This document shows, in pieces, positions 45,791 to 53,880 of a stretch of DNA of 64,000 nucleotides; the first letter of the stretch is position 1; each line of letters opens with the position of its first letter. A program made the translations under genes and the position numbers. This DNA is from Pyrinomonadaceae bacterium (GTDB taxonomy: Bacteria; Acidobacteriota; Blastocatellia; Pyrinomonadales; Pyrinomonadaceae): NCBI GenBank assembly GCA_019694355.1, contig JAIBCB010000004.1, forward strand, positions 186,001-250,000, in the 5' to 3' direction. The notes beneath the pieces are model-generated. The model ran no database searches and was not told the origin of the DNA. It was given only the letters and a program-made list of their open reading frames with translations.

Positions 45791-46846
45791 TTAGTTCACT
45801 CCCCTCATCGCCAGGCCGACGGCAACTGCCATCTCAGGGACGATCTCTTTGATATAGTCGGGGTCGAATTTGTTCGAGTCGATGTAGATCTTGCGGAACG
45901 GGTTGAGAACCTCGACCGGAAGTTCCAGACGGTGCGAAAGATCCTGCGCAAGGCCTGCGAGCTTAGAACCGCCGCCGGAGATCAGGATCTTCTGAACCTG
46001 TGTCTCGTTGTCGTCGGTCGTTGCACGATAGAAGTCGAAGGTCTTCTGGATCTCCATTGCGACGACCTCGGTAACGTTGTTCATCAGCGGCTCGATCGAT
46101 TTTTCCTCGACATTCGGAGCTGCGTTCGCGACGCCGCGTTTGAGGCCTTCAGCCTCCTGGAAATTCAGTCCCAAGCTTCGCTGCAGAACATCAGTGAATT
46201 GGCTTCCGCCGACCGTGATGTCGCGTGTGAACAGCGAGCGTGTGCCCTTGACGATGTTTACGTTCATCGTCGAGGCTCCGATATTGAGAAGCGTGACGAC
46301 ATCCGACTCTGCCGGATCGTAGTTCGCTTCGTAGCAGTTCTGGAGCGCAAATGTGTCAACGTCGATGACGACCGGCTGTTTGCCCGCAAGCTGAATGGCC
46401 TGCTTGATGTTGTCAATGCGTTCGCGTTTGCACGCCGCGATCAGCACGTTCGTCGAGTCTGCTGATTCGGCGGTGACCTGATAGTCAAGGCTCACGTCAG
46501 CAAGATCGTATGGAATGTGCTCTTCAGCATGCCAGTCGATCGATTCTTCGAGCTCTTCGGACGACATTGCGGGCAACGCGATGTTCTTGATGATCACCGA
46601 GTGGCCGCTGACGCCGGTTACAACCTGGTTCGCTTCGATCTGATGGTTGTTGCAGACATTCTGAATACAGTCCGAGACGACATTCAACTCCATTATCTGG
46701 CCGTCAATGATCGTATCGCTCGGGAGATTCTCAAATCCGAGGCTAACGAGATTCAGGCTATTTGGCTTGCCGTCAAGCTCAACCATTTTGACCGAACTCG
46801 ACCCGATATCGAGGCCGGCTACCCTTTTCTTCTTACCGAACAGCAT
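45791..46846 (-). CDS. pilM: Type IV pilus assembly ATPase-like protein PilM
   Basis: 351 residues of the FtsA/actin-like fold: phosphate 1 loop GLDIGSSSVKMVELDG (residues ~11-26), INIGASTMNVNIVKG for phosphate 2 and LISGGGSKLAGLAQDLSHRL for the adenosine site. PilM binds the PilN N-terminus on the cytoplasmic side. It is the first gene of the operon; AAGGAG precedes the ATG and the leader from the predicted promoter is nearly 290 bases long. Confidence 0.95.
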   Translation of the reverse strand: MLFGKKKRVAGLDIGSSSVKMVELDGKPNSLNLVSLGFENLPSDTIIDGQIMELNVVSDCIQNVCNNHQIEANQVVTGVSGHSVIIKNIALPAMSSEELEESIDWHAEEHIPYDLADVSLDYQVTAESADSTNVLIAACKRERIDNIKQAIQLAGKQPVVIDVDTFALQNCYEANYDPAESDVVTLLNIGASTMNVNIVKGTRSLFTRDITVGGSQFTDVLQRSLGLNFQEAEGLKRGVANAAPNVEEKSIEPLMNNVTEVVAMEIQKTFDFYRATTDDNETQVQKILISGGGSKLAGLAQDLSHRLELPVEVLNPFRKIYIDSNKFDPDYIKEIVPEMAVAVGLAMRGVN

Positions 46847-47139
46847 TATTTTCTAGCTCCTTTTCTGCTATCAAGCTTTTTGTCGATTGGATCCCTGTTT
46901 TGAAGGTTTTTAGAGGCACGTTGGCTCTTTTTTGAGAAGATCGTTGGTCACCTGTAACTCTTTTTCGGAGTGCATCTTGCTCTGCCCCGGTGCCGGCTTC
47001 GGATCTTTTAGGCAGCAAATCCTGCTTTTATCAACCCTTTTGGCTTGTCACCGTTTTGCAAGTAGTAGAACAACAAATCAGGAAACTTGTCGCATCTGGT
47101 GGCGAAGGATCTGAACGCCGAGAGCGTTCGACAAGATTG

Positions 47140-47168
47140 AATTTACACTGTTGAAATACATCTGTCAA
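47140..47168 (-). promoter_or_regulatory. Sigma-70 promoter of the pilMNOPQ operon
   Basis: On the minus strand: TTGACA (47168-47163), 17-base spacer, TAAATT (47145-47140). It lies about 290 bases before the pilM ATG. Confidence 0.65.
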
Positions 47169-47187
47169 CATTTTTTTGCAATGTTGA
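47165..47187. promoter_or_regulatory. Inverted repeat overlapping the pil -35 box
   Basis: TCAACATT (47165-47172), 7-base spacer TTTTTGC, AATGTTGA (47180-47187): perfect half-sites covering the -35 box, placed as for a repressor or activator site. Confidence 0.5.
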
Positions 47188-47398
47188 ACGCTAAAAGACA
47201 GAAATGCGGTCAGAATGAATGATGCACCCTGCCAGGCCGGTATGACGGGGTAGTCCCGCCCTTAGCTATCCAGGTCACCGAACTCTGATGCACACTCATC
47301 TGCCGACCTCAGATCTCAAATTTCAGATCTCAGATATAAGATCGTGGTTCCCTGTTCAAGAACCCGCTCGCTACCGCTTCCGGTTCTGACAAGTTCAC

Positions 47399-47426
47399 TG
47401 CCCGGCCGCTGACGCAGGCGGTTCTG
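47399..47426 (+). repeat. Family A palindromic repeat copy
   Basis: CTGCCCGGCCGCTGACGCAG followed by GCGGTTCTGA; slightly degenerate copy of the 29-bp repeat. Confidence 0.75.
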
Positions 47427-47444
47427 ATTTTTGTGCAAATCGTG

Positions 47445-47513
47445 CATTTTGTGCGGTTTGATACATTTTGTGCGGTTTGATACGTTTTGTGCGGTTTGAT
47501 ACGTTTTGTGCGG
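47445..47513 (+). repeat. 19-bp tandem repeat, 3.6 units
   Basis: Unit C(A/G)TTTTGTGCGGTTTGATA at 47445, 47464 and 47483, then a partial unit from 47502. The third and fourth copies share A to G at base 2. It is ~95 bases upstream of the GH9 start. Confidence 0.9.
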
Positions 47514-47607
47514 AATGTGCTGTTCGCACCGTGAAGAACGAAGTAAACTTCTTTTTGTGGCTGAGCAGGTGCTCGGCGAGATGATCTATACCGATCAGGT
47601 TTTGTTG

Positions 47608-50151
47608 ATGAAAATAGTTCTGCCGCTTTTACTGTTTGTTTTTTCCTCTTTGACGATTTCGGCTCAAACGGCAGAGATTCGCCTAAATCAAGCTGGTTTT
47701 TTAGCGAACGACAAAAAAGAAGCAGTGATATTGGCAAAAGAACCGTTCTCCGGTGAGTTCGTCGTTACGAATACTGATACCGGCAAAGTGGTGTCGGAGC
47801 GTTTACGAACGCGGCCGTTAATCGCATCCCCTTGGGGCGGAAGTTTTGGTTATTACTATGAGGTTGATCTTTCGACCATTAAGACGCCGGGTACATACCG
47901 CCTAGTAGATAAAAGCAGCGGCCTTCGGTCAATTGATTTCGTGATCGGCCCATATCCTGCATATCACGAAGACCTGCTCTTCTTTATGCGGCAGCAGCGG
48001 TGCGGATACAATCCCTTTCTCGACGCGGTTTGCCATACTCACGACGGGCGTTCGTTCTACGCGCCGTTTCCCGACGAGACGTTTGTAGATGCAAGCGGCG
48101 GCTGGCACGACGCGGGTGACCAGTTGAAATATTTGATAACGGCAAGCAACGCGACGGCGCGGATGATGCTTGCGTATGAATTGGAGAAAGCGAAGTTTGG
48201 CGACTTTGTCGATGATCTCGGACGCGATGATAGGCCGAACGGAATTCCCGATATTCTCGACGAGGCGAAATGGGGGCTCGACTGGATCCACAAACTTCAC
48301 CCGAAAGCCGGTCAGCTTTTTCACCAGGTTGCAGACGACCGCGACCACCGCGGCTTTAAGCTTCCCGAGAACGATAACGCCGATTACGGCTGGGGTGTGA
48401 ACAGCTATCGCCCGGTCTATTTCGCCGACGGCAAACCGCAAGGCCTTTCGCAATTCAAGAGCCGCTCGACCGGTGTCGCAAACATTGCCGGACGTTCGGC
48501 GGCGGCGATGGCGATGGCATATCGCATCTGGAAAACTGACCTGAAAGACACGGCGTTTGCGTTGAAGTGTCTCGTTACCGCCGAAGACCTTTACGCAATG
48601 GGCAAGCGGCAGGAAGGCTTTCAGCAAGGGAACTCATTCGGAGCTCCGTATCGCTACAACGAGGACACGTGGGCGGACGATATGGAATATGCGGCAGCGG
48701 AATTGTTCAAGGCGACACGCAAGCCAATCTATCTCGCCGATGCAAAACGCTATGCGAAACTTGCCGGAACGACATCGTGGATGGAGTTCGAGGACTCGTC
48801 GATGGGCGAGCAAATGTCGCGGCATTACGAGATGTATCCGTTTACGAATGTCGGACATTTTGCGCTGTATCCGCTCGTCGATGCCAGAACAAAACGCGAG
48901 CTTGCCGGATATTATCGCAGCGGGATCGAACGCATCGTCGCCCGTGCAAAGACGAATCCTTACGGCGTTGGCGTGCCTTTCCTTTGGTGCTCGAACAACC
49001 TTGTCGTCGCGTTCATCACACAGGTCCATCTTTACGAACTGATGACCGGCGACACGAAGTATCATGATGCGATGATCGCACACCGTGACTGGCTGCTGGG
49101 CCGCAACCCGTGGGGAACATCGATGTTCGAAGGCATTCCCGCAGGCGGCGAATATCCCGAAGACACGCATCTGCCGACCGTCCAGTTATTGAAGAAACAG
49201 GTCCGCGGCGGCTTGGTCGATGGCCCGATCGCCGCCTCGACATACAATGGCTTGATCGGATTGACCCTTACAAAACCCGACGAGTTCGCTCTGTTCCAGC
49301 CGCGTGATGTTGTCTATCACGACGACGTTGGCGACTACTCGACCAACGAACCAACAATGGACGGCACAGCCGACGCGATCCTTATAATGGCGATGTTCAG
49401 TCAGAACCGCCAGCGTGAGCGGGCGGCCAGTTCGTCAGCCAAGAATGGTCGTTTCACCTACGTTGAAGGCGGCATTATTCGCGGTGATAAAACTTCAAAG
49501 AAAATGGCACTCGTCTTCACCGGCGATGAATTTGCCGAAGGTGGCACCGCGATCGCCGACGCTCTGGCGAAACGCCACATCAAAGCCTCGTTCTTCCTCA
49601 CCGGCCACTTTTACCGCACGCGCGCCAATCGTCAGATCATCGAACGTCTGAAAAAAGACGGCCATTACCTCGGGCCGCATTCGGATGCACATCTCCTCTA
49701 TGCCGACTGGAACGACCGCAGCAAAACACTCGTTACCCGTGAACAATTTGAACGCGACCTTAACGACAACTTCGCCGCCATGCGTCCCTTCGGTATCGAC
49801 CGCAAACAAGTTCCCTTCTTCCTTCCCGCCTATGAGTGGTACAACGGCGAGATCGCAGACTGGGCTTCCGCAATGGGCTATCAGATCGTCAACTTTACGC
49901 CCGGCACACGCTCAAACGCCGACTACATGACCGACGACGACAAGAACTACATCTCCAGCGACGATATTTTGCAACGCATTAAGGATTACGAAGCAAAAGA
50001 CCCAAACGGCCTCAACGGCTTCATTTTGTTGACGCACATCGGCGTCGGCCCAAAGCGCACGGATAAGTTCTTCAACCACATCGGCGAACTGGTCGAGTGG
50101 CTAAAGAGTAAAGGCTACGAACCGATAAGAGTAGATGAGTTGTTGAAGTAG
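47608..50151 (+). CDS. Glycoside hydrolase family 9-polysaccharide deacetylase fusion
   Basis: 847 residues from ATG 47608, where the signal peptide begins (MKIVLPLLLFVFSSLTISAQ); the frame is open to 47506. An N-terminal Ig-like cellulase domain (IRLNQAGFLANDKKEAVILA) leads into GH9: GGWHDAGDQLKY with catalytic base D168/D171, and DYSTNEPTMDGTADAIL with the likely acid Glu. From ~620 a NodB-type deacetylase follows: VFTGDEFAEGG in place of the usual TFDDG, HSDAHLL for zinc ligands and LLTHIGVG near the end. Such GH9-CE4 fusions would act on beta-glucans or chitin-like polymers with acetyl groups. The linker (residues ~599-608, QNRQRERAAS) is encoded by a dispersed repeat. Confidence 0.9.
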   Translation: MKIVLPLLLFVFSSLTISAQTAEIRLNQAGFLANDKKEAVILAKEPFSGEFVVTNTDTGKVVSERLRTRPLIASPWGGSFGYYYEVDLSTIKTPGTYRLVDKSSGLRSIDFVIGPYPAYHEDLLFFMRQQRCGYNPFLDAVCHTHDGRSFYAPFPDETFVDASGGWHDAGDQLKYLITASNATARMMLAYELEKAKFGDFVDDLGRDDRPNGIPDILDEAKWGLDWIHKLHPKAGQLFHQVADDRDHRGFKLPENDNADYGWGVNSYRPVYFADGKPQGLSQFKSRSTGVANIAGRSAAAMAMAYRIWKTDLKDTAFALKCLVTAEDLYAMGKRQEGFQQGNSFGAPYRYNEDTWADDMEYAAAELFKATRKPIYLADAKRYAKLAGTTSWMEFEDSSMGEQMSRHYEMYPFTNVGHFALYPLVDARTKRELAGYYRSGIERIVARAKTNPYGVGVPFLWCSNNLVVAFITQVHLYELMTGDTKYHDAMIAHRDWLLGRNPWGTSMFEGIPAGGEYPEDTHLPTVQLLKKQVRGGLVDGPIAASTYNGLIGLTLTKPDEFALFQPRDVVYHDDVGDYSTNEPTMDGTADAILIMAMFSQNRQRERAASSSAKNGRFTYVEGGIIRGDKTSKKMALVFTGDEFAEGGTAIADALAKRHIKASFFLTGHFYRTRANRQIIERLKKDGHYLGPHSDAHLLYADWNDRSKTLVTREQFERDLNDNFAAMRPFGIDRKQVPFFLPAYEWYNGEIADWASAMGYQIVNFTPGTRSNADYMTDDDKNYISSDDILQRIKDYEAKDPNGLNGFILLTHIGVGPKRTDKFFNHIGELVEWLKSKGYEPIRVDELLK
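49402..49430 (-). repeat. Family A palindromic repeat inside the GH9-deacetylase linker
   Basis: CAGAACCGCCAGCGTGAGCG then GGCGGCCAG, the same 29-bp unit as at 27195-27223 with four or five differences. It lies in frame exactly between the two catalytic domains. Confidence 0.8.
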
Positions 50152-50161
50152 ATTTGGATTT

Positions 50162-50180
50162 GGCGGCGAAGCCGCCTTCA
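50162..50180 (+). terminator. Short GC hairpin after the GH9 gene
   Basis: GGCGGC-GAA-GCCGCC (50162-50176) followed by TTCATCT, 11 bases past the stop. It may also be a piece of a dispersed repeat. Confidence 0.5.
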
Positions 50181-50401
50181 TCTCTGATACGTGGACGTCG
50201 ATCCTTTGCTGAGAAAACAATGAAATGTGGAAGTAATGTGAGTTGAAGGCATAGGTTGAGTTGAACTCTGTGCGGTTCCACCGCACATTTGCTTTTTCGG
50301 ATATCACCAGAAGCTTCGCATCTGGCCACTTTCTCCTGGCCGCTTCGCGGCGAAGGTTGTTGCCTTTTCGATCAGATATAGTTTGAGCGCCTATTGGCAC
50401 C

Positions 50402-51247
50402 CTATGGCTTTTCCGGTTTTACGGCTGGTGGGTGTTCTGGCAGGTTCTTTTCTATATTGACCCACATATATTCGCCGCTCTTTGGATCCTTAATTAGTGT
50501 ACTCGTGCTCTTCGCGTTGTCGATAAAGATCTTTGTAAAATACTCCTTGTAGTAGAGCACGAAGAAGATCGAACCTAACGTCGGTTTGTTCAGCTCCGAA
50601 TAGTTGAGCCAGATCTCGCGCGGAGGTGTCGCTTGGAAGCCGCGTAGAGCAGGCTGAAAGTAGCTGCTGTCAGAAGTTATCTTGTCGCCGGCTGCATTTA
50701 GTCGGTAAATGCCTTCCCCGCCAAATACGGCGACCCCGTTCGTCTGGAATGCAGGCAGCATCCAAACCTCAAACGTGCCGTCAGAATCGCGTCGAATATA
50801 TTGGTTGAATTTGACTGAACCTTTTGGGATCTTTGTCTCGAGTCTGACCCTGGCGGTCGCAAGTGCAGTCGCATAACCGTCCAGCATCTTTTGGTCGAGT
50901 TTTTCTGAGGTTTTGGTGATCTTCCCAGCGGCATCCATTAGATAATGGACCGCGACGTTATACGTTCCATTCTCGATCCTGCCATACAGCGCGTGCCAAA
51001 GGCCTTTTCCTTTATCCTCGATGCAGAACCATTCCGGACCGAGTTTGGTCAACTCCGCTTTGTCCTGAGCAACCAGGACATCGGTCGTTTTCCACGCGAC
51101 GTTGTCGTACTCGACAAGCCATTGAGCGATCTCGGCCTTCTTGTTGAAATCCACGACGTCGAAGTCGGGGCCCGCTGTTTTCTTTTCCTGTCCAAAACCA
51201 ACAGAAATAGAGATGGTGATAAGGAGTGCTATTGTAAGTATCTTCAT
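50402..51247 (-). CDS. Secreted protein of unknown function coupled to preA
   Basis: 281 residues from ATG 51247; the signal peptide begins there (MKILTIALLITISISVGFGQ). The rest is a globular alpha/beta protein (VAWKTTDVLVAQDKAELTKL, GPEWFCIEDKGKGLWHALYG, YIRRDSDGTFEVWMLPAFQT, GIYRLNAAGDKITSDSSYF) with no motif I recognise; similar domains of unknown function occur in acidobacterial and bacteroidete secreted proteins. Its start overlaps the preA stop by four bases (ATGA), so it is translationally coupled to a cytoplasmic enzyme gene although it is exported. No function assigned. Confidence 0.8.
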   Translation of the reverse strand: MKILTIALLITISISVGFGQEKKTAGPDFDVVDFNKKAEIAQWLVEYDNVAWKTTDVLVAQDKAELTKLGPEWFCIEDKGKGLWHALYGRIENGTYNVAVHYLMDAAGKITKTSEKLDQKMLDGYATALATARVRLETKIPKGSVKFNQYIRRDSDGTFEVWMLPAFQTNGVAVFGGEGIYRLNAAGDKITSDSSYFQPALRGFQATPPREIWLNYSELNKPTLGSIFFVLYYKEYFTKIFIDNAKSTSTLIKDPKSGEYMWVNIEKNLPEHPPAVKPEKP

Positions 51248-52497
51248 TTGGGGGACACGCTGATTCTCTCTTTCCATGTTTGCGGATTCGATCCGTCGTC
51301 GCGGCGTTCCATTGTGATGGCGCCGGGCGACGGGCATACGAGATAGCAAAGGTTGCAGCCGACGCATTCTTTCTCGATCACGCGCGGATAGCGGTGACCG
51401 TTGGATTCGACAAATTCGAAGCTCTGGTGCGCGCCGTCCTCGCAGGCGACGTAGCAAAGGTTGCAGCGGATGCAGTGTTCTTCGTGAACATGTGCTTTGA
51501 CGTCGTAGTTGAGGTCGAGGTTTCCCCAGTCGGTCACTCGCTCGACTGACCTGCCGACGATGTCGTTTACGGACGCGATCCCCTTTTCATCGAGATAGTT
51601 ATTGAGGCCGTCGATCATATCTTCGACGATGCGGTAGCCGTAATGCATCACCGCCGTACAGACCTGAACGCTGCCCGCACCGAGCAGCATAAATTCGACC
51701 GCGTCGCGCCAATTCGAGACGCCGCCGATACCGCTGATCGGAATGTTAAAATCCGCGTCGCGTGCGAGCTCAGCGACCATATTCAACGCGATCGGTTTAA
51801 CGGCCGGACCGCAATAGCCTCCGTGAGCCGCCTTACCGTTGACGTTCGGGTACGGGATCATTGTGTCCACATCGACGCCGATGACCGAGTTGATCGTGTT
51901 GATGAGCGAAACTGCGTCGGCACCGCCATTCTGTGCCGCCTTGCCTGGCGGCAGGATATTCGTCACGTTCGGCGTGAGCTTTACGATCACTGGAATTTCG
52001 CTCACCTCTTTGACCCATTCGGTGACCATGCAGGTGTATTCGGGCACTTGGCCCATCGCCGCTCCCATTCCGCGTTCGCTCATTCCGTGCGGACAGCCGA
52101 AATTCAGCTCAAAGCCGTCGCAGCCCGTGTCCTGCGAACGCTTGACGATCTCGTGCCACGCTTCCCTTTTCGATTCGACCATCAAGGACACGATCACGGC
52201 ATTCTTCGGATATTTTTTCTTGCAGGCGGCGATCTCTTTTAAGTTCACCTCGAGAGGGCGATCCGTGATCAGCTCGATGTTGTTCAGGCCGATCATACGC
52301 ATCGCTCCGTGATCGATCGCAGCAAGCCGCGACGACACGTTCGTGATCGGTTCGCCCAACGTCTTCCACACGGCACCGCCCCAACCCGCGTCAAACGCAC
52401 GCTCGATCATCGAACCCATATTCGTCGGCGGCGCACTCGCCAGCCAGAAAGGATTTGGGGATTTTATTCCCGCAAAGTTGATATTGAGGTCTGCCAT
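51244..52497 (-). CDS. preA: NAD-dependent dihydropyrimidine dehydrogenase subunit PreA
   Basis: 417 residues from ATG 52497 (MADLNINFAGIKSPNPFWLA), preceded by AGGA. Residues 1-~310 are the FMN-binding dihydroorotate-dehydrogenase-like barrel (SAPPTNMGSMIERAFDAGWG, GFELNFGCPHGMSERGMGAA, VKLTPNVTNI, ISGIGGVSNWRDAVEFMLLG). Two 4Fe-4S clusters follow (CIRCNLCYVACEDGAH and CVGCNLCYLVCPSPGA). With PreT it reduces uracil and thymine to their dihydro forms using NADH. Normally adjacent to preT; here the two are separated by 1.38 kb of repeats and a GxxExxY gene. Confidence 0.95.
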   Translation of the reverse strand: MADLNINFAGIKSPNPFWLASAPPTNMGSMIERAFDAGWGGAVWKTLGEPITNVSSRLAAIDHGAMRMIGLNNIELITDRPLEVNLKEIAACKKKYPKNAVIVSLMVESKREAWHEIVKRSQDTGCDGFELNFGCPHGMSERGMGAAMGQVPEYTCMVTEWVKEVSEIPVIVKLTPNVTNILPPGKAAQNGGADAVSLINTINSVIGVDVDTMIPYPNVNGKAAHGGYCGPAVKPIALNMVAELARDADFNIPISGIGGVSNWRDAVEFMLLGAGSVQVCTAVMHYGYRIVEDMIDGLNNYLDEKGIASVNDIVGRSVERVTDWGNLDLNYDVKAHVHEEHCIRCNLCYVACEDGAHQSFEFVESNGHRYPRVIEKECVGCNLCYLVCPSPGAITMERRDDGSNPQTWKERISVSPK

Positions 52498-52539
52498 AAT
52501 ATTTTTTCCTGCTGATAATTGGACCGAGCTCCACAATCA

Positions 52540-53324
52540 GCGGTAGAACTCCTCCGAGAGCGATTCGGCCGCGAATCACCGCGGAACACGCAGATTAGCG
52601 TGTTAGATAAACCCTCCTGATCCGTGTCATCTGCGTCCATCAGCGGCTGAACTCTTTTGAGCGTCCAGGCCGTCATCTGCGTCCAATCAGCGGTTGAACT
52701 CTTTCGACCGATTCGCCTGCGGATAACCGCAGAACACGCAGATTAGCGTGTTAGATGAACCCGTCCAATCAGCGGCTGAACTCTTTTGAACGATTCGGCC
52801 GCGAATCACCGCGGAACACGCAGATTAGAGCTTTAGATAAACCCTCCTGATCTGTATCATCTGCGTCCATCAGCGGTTGAACTCCTCCGAGAGCGATTCA
52901 GCCGCGGATCACCGCCGAACACGCAGATTAGAGTTTTAGGTAAACCCTCCTGATCTGTGTCATCTGCGTCCATCAGCGGTTGAACTCTTATGGGTCATTC
53001 AGCCGCCGATCACCGCAGAACACGCAGATCAGAGTTTTAGATAAACTCGCATGCCACGCTTCCCTAGTTCGATTCAACGGCTGACAAACTCTTCTGATCC
53101 GTGTCATCTGCGTCCATCAGCGGCTGAACTCTTTGATCCGTGTCATCTGCGTCCAATCAGCAGTTGAACTCCTCCGAGAGCGATTCGGCCGCGGATCACC
53201 GCGGAACACGCAGATTAGAGTTTTAGATAAAATCGCATGCCACGCTTCTCCAGTTCGATTCAACAACTGACATACTCGCCTAATCCGTGTCATCAGCGTC
53301 CAATCAGCAGTTTAGGTCTTTCGA
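52540..53324. repeat. Irregular array of ~100-bp dispersed repeat units upstream of preA
   Basis: At least six units built from the blocks GCGGATCACCGCGGAACACG, CAGATTAGAGTTTTAGATAA, CTGATCCGTGTCATCTGCGT and CCATCAGCGGTTGAACTC(CT), joined by CCGAGAGCGATTCGGC-like spacers. Units differ by small substitutions and losses, so copies are old or recombining. Spacing and unit length vary, unlike a CRISPR array. Two units contain GCATGCCACGCTTCCCTAG- or GCATGCCACGCTTCTCCAG-type segments that resemble preA at about 52150-52180. No gene lies in this stretch. The end abuts the GxxExxY stop codon region. Confidence 0.9.
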
Positions 53325-53744
53325 CTACCGCGTTTGTTTGCGGTCATTTCCAAAGACCAGTCTTTTGAACTCAGGCTTCGGGCCGAAGTTCAACAAAAGC
53401 CCGACCTCGACGTCGGTCGCTTTCAAGTAGTTCAACAACTGAGCTACGTGGGCCTGATCAATAGCCCTGGCAGCCTTCAGTTCCAAAAGCACAATTCCAT
53501 TAACAAGCAGGTCAGCAGCAAAGTCTCCAACAAGATTTCCTCGAAAGTGAACCGGGATCGCAACTTGCTCAAGCACCTCTAACCCATTCGCCCGCAAAGC
53601 AATTGCCAACGACCTCTCATAAACCGACTCTAAAAATCCATATCCGAGTTCATTATAGACATCGTAGAATGTTCCAATGATCTTTTCGGTAAGATCAAAG
53701 TGGCGAAATTGCTCATTTGTCTTCTCACTACGCAAATTATCCAT
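53325..53744 (-). CDS. GxxExxY protein (PD-(D/E)XK nuclease-fold)
   Basis: 139 residues from ATG 53744. The family signature GxxExxY is GFLESVY (36-42) after IIGTFYDVYNELGYG, and a PD-(D/E)XK-like core follows: D78 in VGDFAADLLVNG and E88-L-K90 in IVLLELKAARA, then the conserved helix DQAHVAQLLNYLKATDVEVG and end LLNFGPKPEFKR. Such proteins are widespread, often multicopy, and of unknown function. A GTG at 53777 would add 11 residues encoded entirely by repeat sequence (block TTCCGCGGTGATCTGCGG); I prefer the ATG. Repeat blocks flank the gene on both sides, so it looks like a passenger or partner of the repeats. It lies in the preT-preA gap in the same orientation. Confidence 0.85.
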   Translation of the reverse strand: MDNLRSEKTNEQFRHFDLTEKIIGTFYDVYNELGYGFLESVYERSLAIALRANGLEVLEQVAIPVHFRGNLVGDFAADLLVNGIVLLELKAARAIDQAHVAQLLNYLKATDVEVGLLLNFGPKPEFKRLVFGNDRKQTR

Positions 53745-53751
53745 AGTTCGA

Positions 53752-53880
53752 TCTAGCCGCAGATCACCGCGGAACACGCAGATAAAAGTTTCAGAAAACT
53801 TCGCTTGTCAGTCGATCGTCACTGTGCCACCTCATAACATGATAAACCGTCTGATCCGTGTCATCTGCGTCCATCCGCGG
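53752..53880. repeat. Repeat unit upstream of the GxxExxY gene, abutting the preT stop
   Basis: Contains CGCAGATCACCGCGGAACAC, CTGATCCGTGTCATCTGCGT and GTCCATCCGCGG, the same blocks and order as the 52540-53324 array. It ends on the base before the preT stop codon (53881). Confidence 0.85.

Larger units (their letters stand above)
46847..47607. other. Divergent intergenic region between pilM and the GH9 gene
   Basis: Holds the pil promoter and its long untranslated leader, an inverted repeat, a family A repeat and a 19-bp tandem repeat, each listed separately. Open frames here lack start sites and domains. I see no RNA gene or riboswitch motif in the leader. Confidence 0.6.

Noticed and set aside
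52540..53324. Possible CRISPR array
   Set aside because: Units are ~100 bp, differ from each other, and there are no constant-length unique spacers or cas genes.
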